This document shows, piece after piece, positions 37,200-45,779 of a stretch of DNA of 64,000 nucleotides. A model generated the notes under the pieces. It was given only the letters and a program-made list of their open reading frames with translations, made no database searches and was not told the DNA's origin. Position 1 is the stretch's first letter. Each line of letters opens with the position of its first letter. This DNA is from Nitrobacteraceae bacterium AZCC 1564 (lineage in GTDB: Bacteria > Pseudomonadota > Alphaproteobacteria > Rhizobiales > Xanthobacteraceae). The stretch spans positions 5,285,001 to 5,349,000 of the forward strand of contig JBAGRR010000001.1 in the NCBI GenBank assembly GCA_036924835.1, read 5' to 3'. The translations under genes and the position numbers were made by a program.

Positions 37200-38684
37200 T
37201 CACGCGTACTCGAATAGGGCCATGAATCCAAAATCCATGTGCAGTTGTTGATGGCAGTGAAAGAGCGTCAGTCCTGGATTGTCCGCGACGAAGTCGAACT
37301 CGATCTCCTGGAAGCCGCCGAGCATCACGACGTCCTTGAGGATGCCCGACGTTGGCTTGCCGCCGACCCGCACCAGTTCGAAGCTGTGGCGGTGGAGGTG
37401 CAGCGGATGAATGTCGCCGCTCGCGTTACGGAATTTCAGCCGGTAGCGCCGTCCCTCGCGCACCTTGTAGATCGGCTTCATTGTCTCCATCGAGAACGCC
37501 TCACCGTTGAGCGTCCACTGAGTGAAGCCGCCCATCGCGCCGTTGCGCTTGGCGATGATGATCTCCAACGTCTCATCAGGTCTGGCGGCTTCGGTGCCGG
37601 CCTTGCCAAACTGCGCGTAATCCCAGCGGAACGCCTTCGGCTTCGCCCATCGCGGCTTGCCTTTCGCGCCAGCGTATTCGACGACAATGCCCATTCCGCG
37701 CTTGCGGTCGTCGTCGGCGAGATCGCCCATGATCCAGACGCCGGGACGGTTCATCTCGACGATCGCCGAGATACGCTCGGCCGTCCCCAGCCAGAGGACC
37801 GGCACGTGCTGGGGCGTCGGCACGGGATTGCCGTCGAGCGCGACGACATTGAACGTGTGCCCTGGAAGCGCGAGGCTTCGGATTTCGCTGGCGCTGCCGT
37901 TCAGAACGTGAAACAGCACGCGTTCACCTCGATTGACGCGGATCGGCTCGCCATGGCCCAGCATCTTGCCGTTGATCGAGAAGAGGTCGTAGCCGACCTC
38001 AAAGCCCTTGGTCTTTTGATTGATCTTTTCATTGGTCTTTTCATTGATCTTTTCTTGGGCTTCGTCGTCGGATTTCTTTTCGAGATCCTTCAGGTCCTTG
38101 ATCGGTTCGCCGGCGAGAAAGTCCGTGTGCATGTCGCCCCCGCGGCTGAAGGACGGTTCGCACTCCTTGAGCACCAAAAAGACCTCGCGGTCGTAATCGC
38201 CTGGCTCGTTCTTGGGCTCGATGTACACCGGGCCGACCTGGCCGGTGTAGGTGCCGCGGTTGAGGTCGTGACCAGCGACGACATGTGTGTGATAGAAGCG
38301 AAAACCGGCGGGCTTCGGCACGAACGAGATACGCTGCATTCCGTGCGGCCGGATGAAGGGAGAGCCTTCCTCGGCGGTCCCATCGACATTGCTCGGTACG
38401 ATTTGGCCGTGCCAATGCACCAGCTCCGGGACGTCGGTATCGTTATGGACGTCGACGACCGTGCGCTGTCCTTCCTTGAAGCGCAGCAGTGGACCCGGAA
38501 ACTGTCCGTTGTAGAGCGTGGTCGAGACGATATGGTCCGGAGCCAGTTCGGCGAGGCCGGTCGCGATCCGCAAGGTGTAGTCTGCTTTCTCCTGATCGCC
38601 TTGCGCGGCCGCGATCCGTGTCTGCAGGCCGGCCAGAGGGAGAAGGGCCCCGCTGGCGAGCAGAGAACGGCGGTCTATCGGCAT
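37200..38684 (-). CDS. Multicopper oxidase (Tat-exported), copy 1
   Basis: 494 residues. The N-terminus MPIDRRSLLASGALLPLAGL is a twin-arginine-type signal. The copper ligands are visible as VHWHGQIV (near residue 90), FYHTHVVAG, HPLHLHRHSFELV and LFHCHQQLHMDFGFM. It should oxidise Cu(I), Mn(II) or phenolics in the periplasm with O2. An odd insert near residues 210-226 is four repeats of a 4-residue unit (EKIN, EKTN, EKIN, QKTK), from a 12-base tandem repeat at 38007-38054. Upstream lie a palindromic operator and padR; downstream chrA. Confidence 0.9.
   Translation of the reverse strand: MPIDRRSLLASGALLPLAGLQTRIAAAQGDQEKADYTLRIATGLAELAPDHIVSTTLYNGQFPGPLLRFKEGQRTVVDVHNDTDVPELVHWHGQIVPSNVDGTAEEGSPFIRPHGMQRISFVPKPAGFRFYHTHVVAGHDLNRGTYTGQVGPVYIEPKNEPGDYDREVFLVLKECEPSFSRGGDMHTDFLAGEPIKDLKDLEKKSDDEAQEKINEKTNEKINQKTKGFEVGYDLFSINGKMLGHGEPIRVNRGERVLFHVLNGSASEIRSLALPGHTFNVVALDGNPVPTPQHVPVLWLGTAERISAIVEMNRPGVWIMGDLADDDRKRGMGIVVEYAGAKGKPRWAKPKAFRWDYAQFGKAGTEAARPDETLEIIIAKRNGAMGGFTQWTLNGEAFSMETMKPIYKVREGRRYRLKFRNASGDIHPLHLHRHSFELVRVGGKPTSGILKDVVMLGGFQEIEFDFVADNPGLTLFHCHQQLHMDFGFMALFEYA
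38007..38054 (+). repeat. 12-bp tandem repeat inside the multicopper oxidase gene
   Basis: ATTGATCTTTTC, ATTGGTCTTTTC, ATTGATCTTTTC at 38019-38054, preceded by a diverged CTTGGTCTTTTG. It keeps the reading frame and encodes a lysine/asparagine-rich four-residue repeat, clearly more AT-rich than the gene around it. Confidence 0.85.
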
Positions 38685-38723
38685 GCCATAGGTCCTTCTA
38701 CCAGTCTGCGTGTCCGACAGTCA

Positions 38724-38746
38724 TTATCGATTTCCGATATCGATAA
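38724..38746. promoter_or_regulatory. Palindromic operator before the oxidase-chrA operon, candidate PadR site
   Basis: TTATCGAT (38724-38731) and ATCGATAA (38739-38746) are exact inverted repeats around a 7-base spacer. The site lies 40 bases before the oxidase start and 43 bases after the end of padR. A related TTTATCGGATTTCG stands just before padR itself (39094-39107), which would fit autoregulation. Confidence 0.55.
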
Positions 38747-38788
38747 CCGGTATCTCCGCGAATACAAGTCACTTTAGGCCAGCCGTAT

Positions 38789-39091
38789 CTACTCCTTCAT
38801 GGCCTCGCCGGTGAACTCCTTGACGCGGAGTTTTGCGAGGGTCAGTCCTTTCTTCCCCAGAGCAGTGGCTCGATAAAGCTTACGGGCGGTGCGTCCTTCA
38901 CGCTGCTTGCGGGACTTCAGATAGCCCCGCTGTTCCATTGCATTCAGAAGCGGATAGAGCGTCCCGGGGCTGAGCTTGTAGCCATGCCGCGCGAGTTCGT
39001 CGATAATCCACTGACCGTAGATTTCATGTTCCGCAGCATGGTGCAGAATATGCAGCCTGATGAACCCGCTGAGAAGATCCTTGAACTTCAT
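38789..39091 (-). CDS. PadR family transcriptional regulator
   Basis: 100 residues. The winged helix-turn-helix is seen in RLHILHHAAEHEIYGQWIID and YKLSPGTLYPLLNAMEQRGY; RTARKLYRATALGKKGL completes the wing and the C-terminal helix VKEFTGEAMKE is short, as in the small PadR-s2 group. These dimeric repressors respond to phenolics, drugs or metals. Being directly upstream of the oxidase and chrA on the same strand, it probably controls them. Confidence 0.9.
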   Translation of the reverse strand: MKFKDLLSGFIRLHILHHAAEHEIYGQWIIDELARHGYKLSPGTLYPLLNAMEQRGYLKSRKQREGRTARKLYRATALGKKGLTLAKLRVKEFTGEAMKE

Positions 39092-39209
39092 GCTGTCTTT
39101 ATCGGATTTCGTAATTGGAACGATAGCTACGGCGGGCCGTTAAAGCGTTGGCCTGCTGGACCGTCTTCGGATATTCGGCAGAGGCATATTAGCAGCGAGG
39201 AGACCGGCC

Positions 39210-39419
39210 ATGGCAAGTGCGGCAGATCGCGATCCGCGACACCACACCCAAAAGATGCAGAAAGCACTTCAAGATATCAGGCGCCATCTGCGCGAGGATA
39301 TCGAGAAGGTCGACGAGCCTCAATTGAAGGCGATGTTCGAAACATCGGCCGAGGTTTTGGGAGGCCTCGAGAAGGCGTTCAAGGATTACGAGCAGAAGAA
39401 CGAAAGCGCCTGGCGCTGA
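39210..39419 (+). CDS. Small conserved-looking helical protein
   Basis: 69 residues from ATG 39210 with GAGGAGA upstream. Highly charged helices (KMQKALQDIRRHLREDIEKV, MFETSAEVLGGLEKAFKDYE) and no membrane segment. I do not recognise a domain. Clean codon pattern and binding site support it as real. Confidence 0.5.
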   Translation: MASAADRDPRHHTQKMQKALQDIRRHLREDIEKVDEPQLKAMFETSAEVLGGLEKAFKDYEQKNESAWR

Positions 39420-39569
39420 CCTGAGCGGGCCGACCATCTTCACGGCCGGCTTCCGATAAAGCCTCATCACCAACCATCAAATTGTTTTGTTGATGGAGCT
39501 TTCTTGCCCGTCTATCTGCCCAGCGTCAATTGATGCACATTGGAGCGTGGGCTGCAGACGGAGTGCGCG

Positions 39570-40997
39570 ATGGCGAAGCTCAATCAGCAGGAAGGAATGC
39601 GACCGCTTCTCAGTCGCAGAGCGCTCCTTCGCGGCGCGCAAGCCGGCGCAGTCTCTCTTACGGCTACGCGCACGTTCCCTATCATTCGTGCACAAGCGGC
39701 GCTGAAGGCGGTGGCCGACTACAAGATCAGGATCGCGCCAACATCCATCGAGATCGCTCCTGGAAAGGTGATCAAGACCACTGCCTACAACGGGACCGTC
39801 CCCGGTCCTGTGCTGCGCATGAAGGAGGGACAGCCTGTCCGCATCGAAGTTACCAATGATTCAGGCTACGCGAACCTCATTCACTCGCATGGCCTGTTTA
39901 TTCCCCCGGAGCAGGATGGATCGACGGAAGAGGGCTCGCCAATCATCGAGCCCGGCAAATCGCTCATATACGCGTACACCCCAAAGCCTACCGGGACACG
40001 CTGGTATCACAGCCACGCCATGGCGATGACTGATCTCACCAAGAGCACTTATTCGGGCGAGTTCGGCTTTCTTATCGTCGAGCCTGCCACCGGCGATCCC
40101 GGCAGCTACGATCGCGAGGTGTTGCTTGCCGCGCATCACTGGGACGGCCACTGGGTCAGCATGCAGGACATCAAGAAGGGGCCGCCGCCGGATAACGGCT
40201 TAGAGGTGATGTATCACGCGGCGACCTTGAGTGATCGCATGCTCGGTCATGGCGAGCCGATCCGGGTGCGGGAAGGGGAGCGCGTGCTGTTTCGGTTGCT
40301 CAATGCCAGTGGCAACATGGGCATCTCGCTCGCACTGCCGGGACATCACTTCAAGGTTCTCGCGCTCGACGGCAATCCCGTGCCGGCACCGGCGATTGTC
40401 GATGTCCTGAAGCTCGATGCCGCCGAGCGGGCTGACGTGATCGTGGAGATGAACAATCCCGGTGTCTGGGTGTTCGGCTCCACCGATGACGAAGACCGCA
40501 ACATGGGAATGGGCGTGGTTGTCGAATATGCCAATCGAAGCGGCGAGCCGGTGTGGTCAGCACCCGCCAATACCAAATGGGACTACACCATCTTCGGTCG
40601 GCCCGCGGGGGAAGCCGCGACACCCGACGAAACCATCAGCCTCAAGTTCGAGAAAATTCCGGGCGGACGCGGCGGCTACAATCGCTGGACCATCAGCGGA
40701 AAGTCCTGGCCCGATACCAATCCGCTGTTTACCGTGACCGAGGGAAAGCGTTATCGCTTACTGCTGAACAACAACAGCGGCGACGAACATCCGGTGCATC
40801 TGCACCGTCACTCTTTCGAGATCACGAAGATCGGCGACAAGCCGACGTCCGGTATCATCAAAGACACTATCAGCATGCCGCGCTTCTCGACGGCCGAAGT
40901 CGATTTCGTAGCCGACGACCCAGGGGCGACCTTGTTTCACTGCCATCATCAGGATCACATGGACGAAGGCTTCGCGGGACTGATCACGTATCGATGA
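39570..40997 (+). CDS. Multicopper oxidase (Tat-exported), copy 2
   Basis: 475 residues from ATG 39570 (CGGAG at 39559-39563; ATG 39597 is an alternative). The Tat-like signal is LSRRALLRGAQAGAVSLTAT. The copper ligands are LIHSHGLFIP, RWYHSHAMAM, HPVHLHRHSFEITK and LFHCHHQDHMDEGF. It is a paralogue of the oxidase at 37200 (both share KPTSGI, GHGEPIRV and VLALDGNPVP-like blocks) but on the opposite strand, without the 4-residue repeat insert. No regulator adjoins it on its own strand. Confidence 0.9.
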   Translation: MAKLNQQEGMRPLLSRRALLRGAQAGAVSLTATRTFPIIRAQAALKAVADYKIRIAPTSIEIAPGKVIKTTAYNGTVPGPVLRMKEGQPVRIEVTNDSGYANLIHSHGLFIPPEQDGSTEEGSPIIEPGKSLIYAYTPKPTGTRWYHSHAMAMTDLTKSTYSGEFGFLIVEPATGDPGSYDREVLLAAHHWDGHWVSMQDIKKGPPPDNGLEVMYHAATLSDRMLGHGEPIRVREGERVLFRLLNASGNMGISLALPGHHFKVLALDGNPVPAPAIVDVLKLDAAERADVIVEMNNPGVWVFGSTDDEDRNMGMGVVVEYANRSGEPVWSAPANTKWDYTIFGRPAGEAATPDETISLKFEKIPGGRGGYNRWTISGKSWPDTNPLFTVTEGKRYRLLLNNNSGDEHPVHLHRHSFEITKIGDKPTSGIIKDTISMPRFSTAEVDFVADDPGATLFHCHHQDHMDEGFAGLITYR

Positions 40998-41036
40998 TCG
41001 CCTTCGCTGCACGAGCAGCACCCGAGACGATGCGCT

Positions 41037-41816
41037 TCACCGCAGCTCTTTCAGCGGCTGCGAGATCTGGTCCGCGCAGTTGAGCAACACGGGCAGCACA
41101 CGCTTGCGCAGATCGCTGACTTTGACGCGGGCAGAAGCTGCGCTCACGCTGACGGAGGCAACGATTTCGCCGTTGGTGCCAAACACCGGAACGGCCATCG
41201 CCCTGATGCCCAGTGCCAATTCCTCGTCGCTGATGGCATAGCCGTTCTTTTCGGCGGTTCTGATCGCAGCCAGAATGTCCGGGATCGTGGTCAGTGTCCG
41301 CGGCGAGCGAGCGACCATCGGATACCGGTTCAGCCGTCGCGCGATATCGTCATCGGCATGGCGACCGAGCAGCACACGACCTGTCGCCGAAGCATAGAGC
41401 GGCAGAGTGGCGCCGACGCGAACGCCGGTCTGGACATAATGTTCGGCTTGCGCGCGCGCAATGAACAGCGATTGATCGTCATCAAGCACTGCGAGCGAAA
41501 CCGATTCTGTCACTTCATCGCGGGCGCGCTCCAGCAGCGGCTGTGCGATCTGTGCGAGCTTATCGCGCTCGGACAACATGCCGCCCAATCGGCGTAGCCG
41601 CGGCAGGGGACGGAAGTCTCGTCCCGACAATTCCAGGTAATTCAAGTCCACCAGCGTGAGCAGGCATCGGCGCGCTGCGGCGCGTGTGGCGCCTGACGCG
41701 CGCGCGGCATCGGCAACGCTCATCACCGGATGGACTGAGAACGCCTCGATGATCGCGAGGCCCTTCGCGAGCCCCGCCATTCCTTCGCGTTTCTCTTTGG
41801 GTTCTGCACTCGACAT
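41037..41816 (-). CDS. IclR family regulator of the aromatic operon (TphR-like)
   Basis: 259 residues from the ATG at 41816; the frame is open to a TTG at 41855. The N-terminal helix-turn-helix ([40 protein letters not shown]) and the effector domain ([57 protein letters not shown]) are those of the IclR/PcaU/PcaR subgroup that control aromatic pathways. It is divergent from the dioxygenase operon, with a perfect palindrome between them. Comamonas TphR is also IclR-type. Confidence 0.9.
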   Translation of the reverse strand: MSSAEPKEKREGMAGLAKGLAIIEAFSVHPVMSVADAARASGATRAAARRCLLTLVDLNYLELSGRDFRPLPRLRRLGGMLSERDKLAQIAQPLLERARDEVTESVSLAVLDDDQSLFIARAQAEHYVQTGVRVGATLPLYASATGRVLLGRHADDDIARRLNRYPMVARSPRTLTTIPDILAAIRTAEKNGYAISDEELALGIRAMAVPVFGTNGEIVASVSVSAASARVKVSDLRKRVLPVLLNCADQISQPLKELR

Positions 41817-41873
41817 AGCAGAGCTCGCCTTGACAGCCGATTTAGAACGGCTCAAAGTGTTCGAAAATCAAGT

Positions 41874-41896
41874 ATATGTTCGATATTCGAACATAT
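41874..41896. promoter_or_regulatory. Perfect palindromic operator between the IclR gene and the dioxygenase operon
   Basis: ATATGTTCGA (41874-41883), TAT, TCGAACATAT (41887-41896): 10-base arms without mismatch. A half site, GTGTTCGAAAA, lies just upstream at 41858-41868. The position, 32 bases before the operon's first ATG, suits an IclR-type activator or repressor. Confidence 0.7.
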
Positions 41897-41927
41897 CGCC
41901 GTTCAAGTCAAGCGTACGGGAGCGCTG

Positions 41928-43184
41928 ATGAATAAGATCGTTTTGCCGCCGGAAGACGCGCGTCCGCTCAATTGGCCGGAAGGCCTCACCCGCGTTCCGT
42001 ATTGGGTGTTTCAGGATCAATCGGTTTACGCGGAAGAGCAGCGCAAAATCTTCCAGGGACCGAACTGGCATTACCTCGCGCTGGAAGTTGAACTGGCCGA
42101 GCCGGGCGATTTCCTCACGACGCACATCGGCGACACGCCGGTGATCGTCACCCGCGACACCGACAATGAAATCTACGCGTTCGAAAATCGCTGCGCCCAT
42201 CGCGGCGCGCTGATCTGCCTGGAAAACCGCGGCAAGCATCGCAAGGATTTCAGCTGCGTGTACCACGCATGGAATTACGACCCGCAGGGCAACCTGACCG
42301 GCGTCGCATTCAAGGATGGCATCAAAGGCAAGGGCGGTATGCCGGATAGCTTCAAGATGGAGCAGCACGGTCCGCGCAAGCTGCGCATCGCGATCGTTCA
42401 CGGCCTGATCTTCGGCTCATTCTCCGAAGATGTGCCGTCGATCGAGGAATATCTTGGCGAAGAGATCCTGAACCGTATCGAGCGCGTGCTCGGCGGCCGC
42501 AAGGCCGTGGTGCTGGGGCGCTTCACCCAGGCGCTTCCGAATAACTGGAAGCTCTACATGGAGAACGTCAAGGACTCCTATCACGCCAGCATCCTGCATC
42601 TGTTCTTCACGACGTTTGAGTTGAACCGGCTGTCGATGAAGGGCGGCATCATTGTCGATGAAAGCGGCGGACATCACGTCAGCTATTCGGCGATCGATCC
42701 CGAGGCTGCGAAGGATGTCGATTACGCCAAGCAGCAATTGCGCTCCGAGAGCGAGTACAAGCTTGCCGATCCGACCTTGCTGGAAAGCTTCGACGAGTAT
42801 CACGACGGCTGCACGCTGCAGATTCTGTCGGTGTTTCCGACCTTCGTCCTGCAGCAGATCCAGAACGCAATCGCTGTTCGCCAGATCGTGCCGCGCGCCG
42901 TCGACAGGACCGATCTGAACTGGACTTATCTCGGCTTCGCCGATGATACGCCCGAGCAGCGCCTGACGCGCATCAAGCAGGGCAACCTTGTTGGCCCGGC
43001 CGGTTACATCTCGATGGAAGACGGCTGTGTCGGCGGCTTCGTGCAGCGTGGCATTGCCGGCGCGAGCGAGGATCAAGCGGTGCTGGAGATGGGCGGCGCC
43101 GAGGCCAACAGCAGCGAGAGCAGGGTGACCGAGGCGTCGGTACGCGGCTTCTGGAAGGCGTATCGCGCCAACATGGGAATTTAA
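41928..43184 (+). CDS. tphA2: Aromatic ring-hydroxylating dioxygenase, large subunit (TphA2-like)
   Basis: 418 residues. The Rieske cluster is CAHRG with later CVYHAW; the mononuclear iron site is [20 protein letters not shown] (Asp bridge and two His). The blocks [40 protein letters not shown] and the end [13 protein letters not shown] closely resemble, from memory, terephthalate 1,2-dioxygenase TphA2 of Comamonas. It would add both atoms of O2 to an aromatic carboxylate. The operon order that follows is also that of tph. The exact substrate (terephthalate or a related acid) is inferred. Confidence 0.85.
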   Translation: MNKIVLPPEDARPLNWPEGLTRVPYWVFQDQSVYAEEQRKIFQGPNWHYLALEVELAEPGDFLTTHIGDTPVIVTRDTDNEIYAFENRCAHRGALICLENRGKHRKDFSCVYHAWNYDPQGNLTGVAFKDGIKGKGGMPDSFKMEQHGPRKLRIAIVHGLIFGSFSEDVPSIEEYLGEEILNRIERVLGGRKAVVLGRFTQALPNNWKLYMENVKDSYHASILHLFFTTFELNRLSMKGGIIVDESGGHHVSYSAIDPEAAKDVDYAKQQLRSESEYKLADPTLLESFDEYHDGCTLQILSVFPTFVLQQIQNAIAVRQIVPRAVDRTDLNWTYLGFADDTPEQRLTRIKQGNLVGPAGYISMEDGCVGGFVQRGIAGASEDQAVLEMGGAEANSSESRVTEASVRGFWKAYRANMGI

Positions 43185-43194
43185 GGGGCGCGCT

Positions 43195-43665
43195 ATGTAC
43201 GGGAATTCTCTGCAATACATCACCAAGGCGCAGGCCGATTACGCACGCTGCATCGATGACGACCGTCTCGAGGAGTGGCCGAGCCTGTTTCACGGTCCAT
43301 GCCTCTACAAGATCACGACGGCATCGAACTATCGCGACGGGCTCGAGGCCGGCATCGTGTTCGCCAACTCGCGCGGTATGCTGACCGACCGTGTCTCCGC
43401 CCTGCGCGAAGCGAACATTTATGAGCGGCAGAGCTATCGGCACATCCTTGGCCTGCCATCGATCCTCTCGGAGGACGGCGCAAAGGTGAAGAGCGAGACG
43501 CCCTTCATGGTGGCGCGCATCCTGCAAGATGGCGACACGTCGATCTATGCCACGGGCCGCTATTTCGATGTCTACGAGATCGTGGATGGCGCGGCACAAC
43601 TGAACGAGCGCACGGTGGTGTGTGATAGTTCGCGAATCGACACGCTTCTGGCGCTGCCGTTATGA
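43195..43665 (+). CDS. tphA3: Aromatic ring-hydroxylating dioxygenase, small subunit (TphA3-like)
   Basis: 156 residues after an AAGGGG site, 10 bases after the large subunit. The cone-shaped SnoaL/NTF2-like small subunit is seen in ITKAQADYARCIDDDRLEEW and FHGPCLYKITTASNYRDGL; SYRHILGLPSILSEDGAKVK and SETPFMVARILQDGDTSIYA complete it. It supports the alpha3-beta3 assembly and has no metal site. The stop overlaps the next start by ATGA. Confidence 0.85.
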   Translation: MYGNSLQYITKAQADYARCIDDDRLEEWPSLFHGPCLYKITTASNYRDGLEAGIVFANSRGMLTDRVSALREANIYERQSYRHILGLPSILSEDGAKVKSETPFMVARILQDGDTSIYATGRYFDVYEIVDGAAQLNERTVVCDSSRIDTLLALPL

Positions 43666-44651
43666 CACCGAAAGCTGTTGCGCTGACCATTGGCGATCCC
43701 AATGGCATCGGCCCTGAAATCGCGGTGAAAGCCGCGGTGCTGTGCGCGGAAGCGCAGCCTGGCTCATCGCCCATTCTCGTCGGCGATGAGCATGTCATCC
43801 AGTTCTACGCAGACAAATTCGCGCCCGGCCGCCCGCTGACGCAGGCGGGGGCATCCGCTGACAAGCAGGCGTTGCGCTATCATCCTGTCGCAGCGCTCGA
43901 TGCGAAAGCCTTCACGCCCGGACAAGGGCGCGCGGAGGGCGGTCGCGCAACGGTGGCCTATGTCGAGGCGGGGCTCGATCTGATGAGAGAGGGGCGCGCC
44001 CACAGCATTGTGGCGTGTCCGCACTCCGAGACCAACGTGAACGCGGCCGGCATCAAGTTCTCCGGTTATCCGAGCCTGCTGGCGCGGCTGAAGAAGGTGC
44101 CGGAGGATGAAGTATTCCTCATGCTGGTCGGCGCCGGCTTGCGCATCGTTCACGTGACCTTGCATGAGCGGCTGTTCGATGCCCTCAATCGGATTACGCC
44201 GACGCTGATCGAGCGCGCCATTCGCACAACCATTGATGCCTTGCGTAACCTTGGCATTGCGCGTCCGAAGCTTGGCGTTTTCGGCATCAACCCTCATGCG
44301 GGCGAGGGCGGTCTCTTCGGCGATGATGACGACCGCATCGTCAAGCCGCTGGTCGAGCGGCTGAAGGCGGAAGGCATCGATATCGAAGGGCCGGTGGGTG
44401 CTGATCTGATGCTGGGTCAGCAAGGCTTCGATTCATTCGTGGCGATGTATCACGATCAGGGACACATCCCGATCAAGTTGCTCGCTGGCCGAAATTCGGC
44501 GGCAATGTCGATCGGTGCCGGTTTGATGTTTTCGAGTGTCGGCCATGGCAGTGCCTTCGACATTGCCGGGAAGGGTATTGCCGATCCGACGCCCGTCCTG
44601 CGCTGCATTCAGCTTGTCGCAGGTGCCAATCAATTCAAGGAAACGGCATGA
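43662..44651 (+). CDS. tphB: PdxA-family dihydrodiol dehydrogenase (TphB-like)
   Basis: 329 residues. The PdxA fold is shown by VALTIGDPNGIGPEIAVKAA at the start, and metal-binding His in VHVTLHERL, FGINPHAGEGGLFGDDD and MYHDQGHIPIK, ending in VGHGSAFDIAGKGIADP. PdxA itself makes pyridoxal phosphate, but inside a dioxygenase operon this family includes TphB, which oxidises and decarboxylates the cis-dihydrodiol of terephthalate to protocatechuate. It overlaps both neighbours by ATGA, which argues for the catabolic role. Confidence 0.82.
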   Translation: MTPKAVALTIGDPNGIGPEIAVKAAVLCAEAQPGSSPILVGDEHVIQFYADKFAPGRPLTQAGASADKQALRYHPVAALDAKAFTPGQGRAEGGRATVAYVEAGLDLMREGRAHSIVACPHSETNVNAAGIKFSGYPSLLARLKKVPEDEVFLMLVGAGLRIVHVTLHERLFDALNRITPTLIERAIRTTIDALRNLGIARPKLGVFGINPHAGEGGLFGDDDDRIVKPLVERLKAEGIDIEGPVGADLMLGQQGFDSFVAMYHDQGHIPIKLLAGRNSAAMSIGAGLMFSSVGHGSAFDIAGKGIADPTPVLRCIQLVAGANQFKETA

Positions 44652-45682
44652 CGCACACAATCGCAGTCGAAGACGCCGACGTCAGCTTCACCTGCAACGA
44701 TGGCGAAACCATTCTCGTCGCGGCGGAACGCGCGGGCTACACGATGCCTTATTCCTGCCGGAAGGGCGTCTGCGCATCCTGCGAAGGCTTTCTGAGCAAG
44801 GGCGATGTCAAACAGCGCTCGAAGGAAATGACGGGTCCGGCGGGCAAGGTCTTGTTCTGCACGGCGACCGCCAAGAGCGATCTCACCATCCGGCCGCGGC
44901 GCATTTCGCGTCACGATCCGTTGGCGCGGAAGAAAATCCAGGCGCGGGTGTTTCGCATGTCCCGCCCGGCGGATGATGTCGCCATCCTGCAATTGCGCTT
45001 TCCGGCCAGCATTCGCGCCAAGTTCAAGGCTGGGCAGTATCTGCGCATTCGCACGCCGGATGGCGACGAGCGCAGCTTCTCGATGGCCAATGCGCCGCAG
45101 GAGAGTGACGGCGTGCAGCTCCACATTCGGCACGTGCCAGGCGGCGCGTTCTCCGAGAAGGTGCTGGCCTCCTTGCAGCTCAACGACAAGCTGGAAGTCG
45201 AGGTGCCGTTCGGCGATTTCCACCTGCGCGAAGACGATCAGGCGCGTTACGTGTTCGTGGCGACCGGCACCGGCTTTGCGCCGTTGAAGTCCATCCTTGA
45301 TGACATGATCCGGCGGCGGCTCAACCGCGAGGTGCGCTTTTATTGGGGCGGGCGCAGCAAGGCCGATCTTTATCTCGCGCAGACCTGCGAGAAGTGGGCG
45401 AAGCGCTATCCATGGTTCACGTTCATTCCGGTGTTGTCCGAGCCGGACGCGACCTGGCACGGACGTCGTGGACTGGTTCACGCCGCAGTGCTCGAGGATC
45501 TTCCGGACCTGTCGGACCGGCATGTCTATGCCTGCGGCAATCCGATGATGATCGAAGCTGCACGCAACGAATTCAAGGCGTGCGGCGGACTGCCTAGTGA
45601 CCGGTTCTACGCTGACGCGTTCGTGCCGAGCGGATCATCTGACACGCAGCCTGCGCAAACATCCCTGCAAGCTGCCGGCTGA
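44648..45682 (+). CDS. tphA1: Dioxygenase reductase, 2Fe-2S/FAD/NAD(P)H (TphA1-like)
   Basis: 344 residues. The N-terminal plant-type ferredoxin has cysteines in PYSCRKGVCASCEGFL and VLFCTA; the FAD domain has ERSFSMANAP; the NAD domain has YVFVATGTGFAPLKSILDDM and ends YACGNPMMIEAARNEF. It passes electrons from NAD(P)H to the Rieske centre of the oxygenase. Start overlaps the dehydrogenase stop by ATGA; a 97-base gap follows before the transporter gene. Confidence 0.92.
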   Translation: MTHTIAVEDADVSFTCNDGETILVAAERAGYTMPYSCRKGVCASCEGFLSKGDVKQRSKEMTGPAGKVLFCTATAKSDLTIRPRRISRHDPLARKKIQARVFRMSRPADDVAILQLRFPASIRAKFKAGQYLRIRTPDGDERSFSMANAPQESDGVQLHIRHVPGGAFSEKVLASLQLNDKLEVEVPFGDFHLREDDQARYVFVATGTGFAPLKSILDDMIRRRLNREVRFYWGGRSKADLYLAQTCEKWAKRYPWFTFIPVLSEPDATWHGRRGLVHAAVLEDLPDLSDRHVYACGNPMMIEAARNEFKACGGLPSDRFYADAFVPSGSSDTQPAQTSLQAAG

Positions 45683-45779
45683 CAACGACTGCACGTTCTT
45701 CGCAGCGCGACGATCGCCGCGCTGTCATCAAATCAAAAAAACAAACTGGACCAAATCATTTGGCCGCAGAGGTGAGGAA

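Noticed and set aside
37239..38777. Long open frame (512 codons) opposite the multicopper oxidase
   Set aside because: It is the antisense shadow of a gene with clear copper motifs; GC-rich codons leave such frames open. Its translation is rich in His, Arg and Asp without any domain.
43662..44651. pdxA as vitamin B6 biosynthesis gene
   Set aside because: The protein is of the PdxA family, but its overlap with dioxygenase subunit and reductase genes makes the TphB-type dihydrodiol dehydrogenase role more likely.
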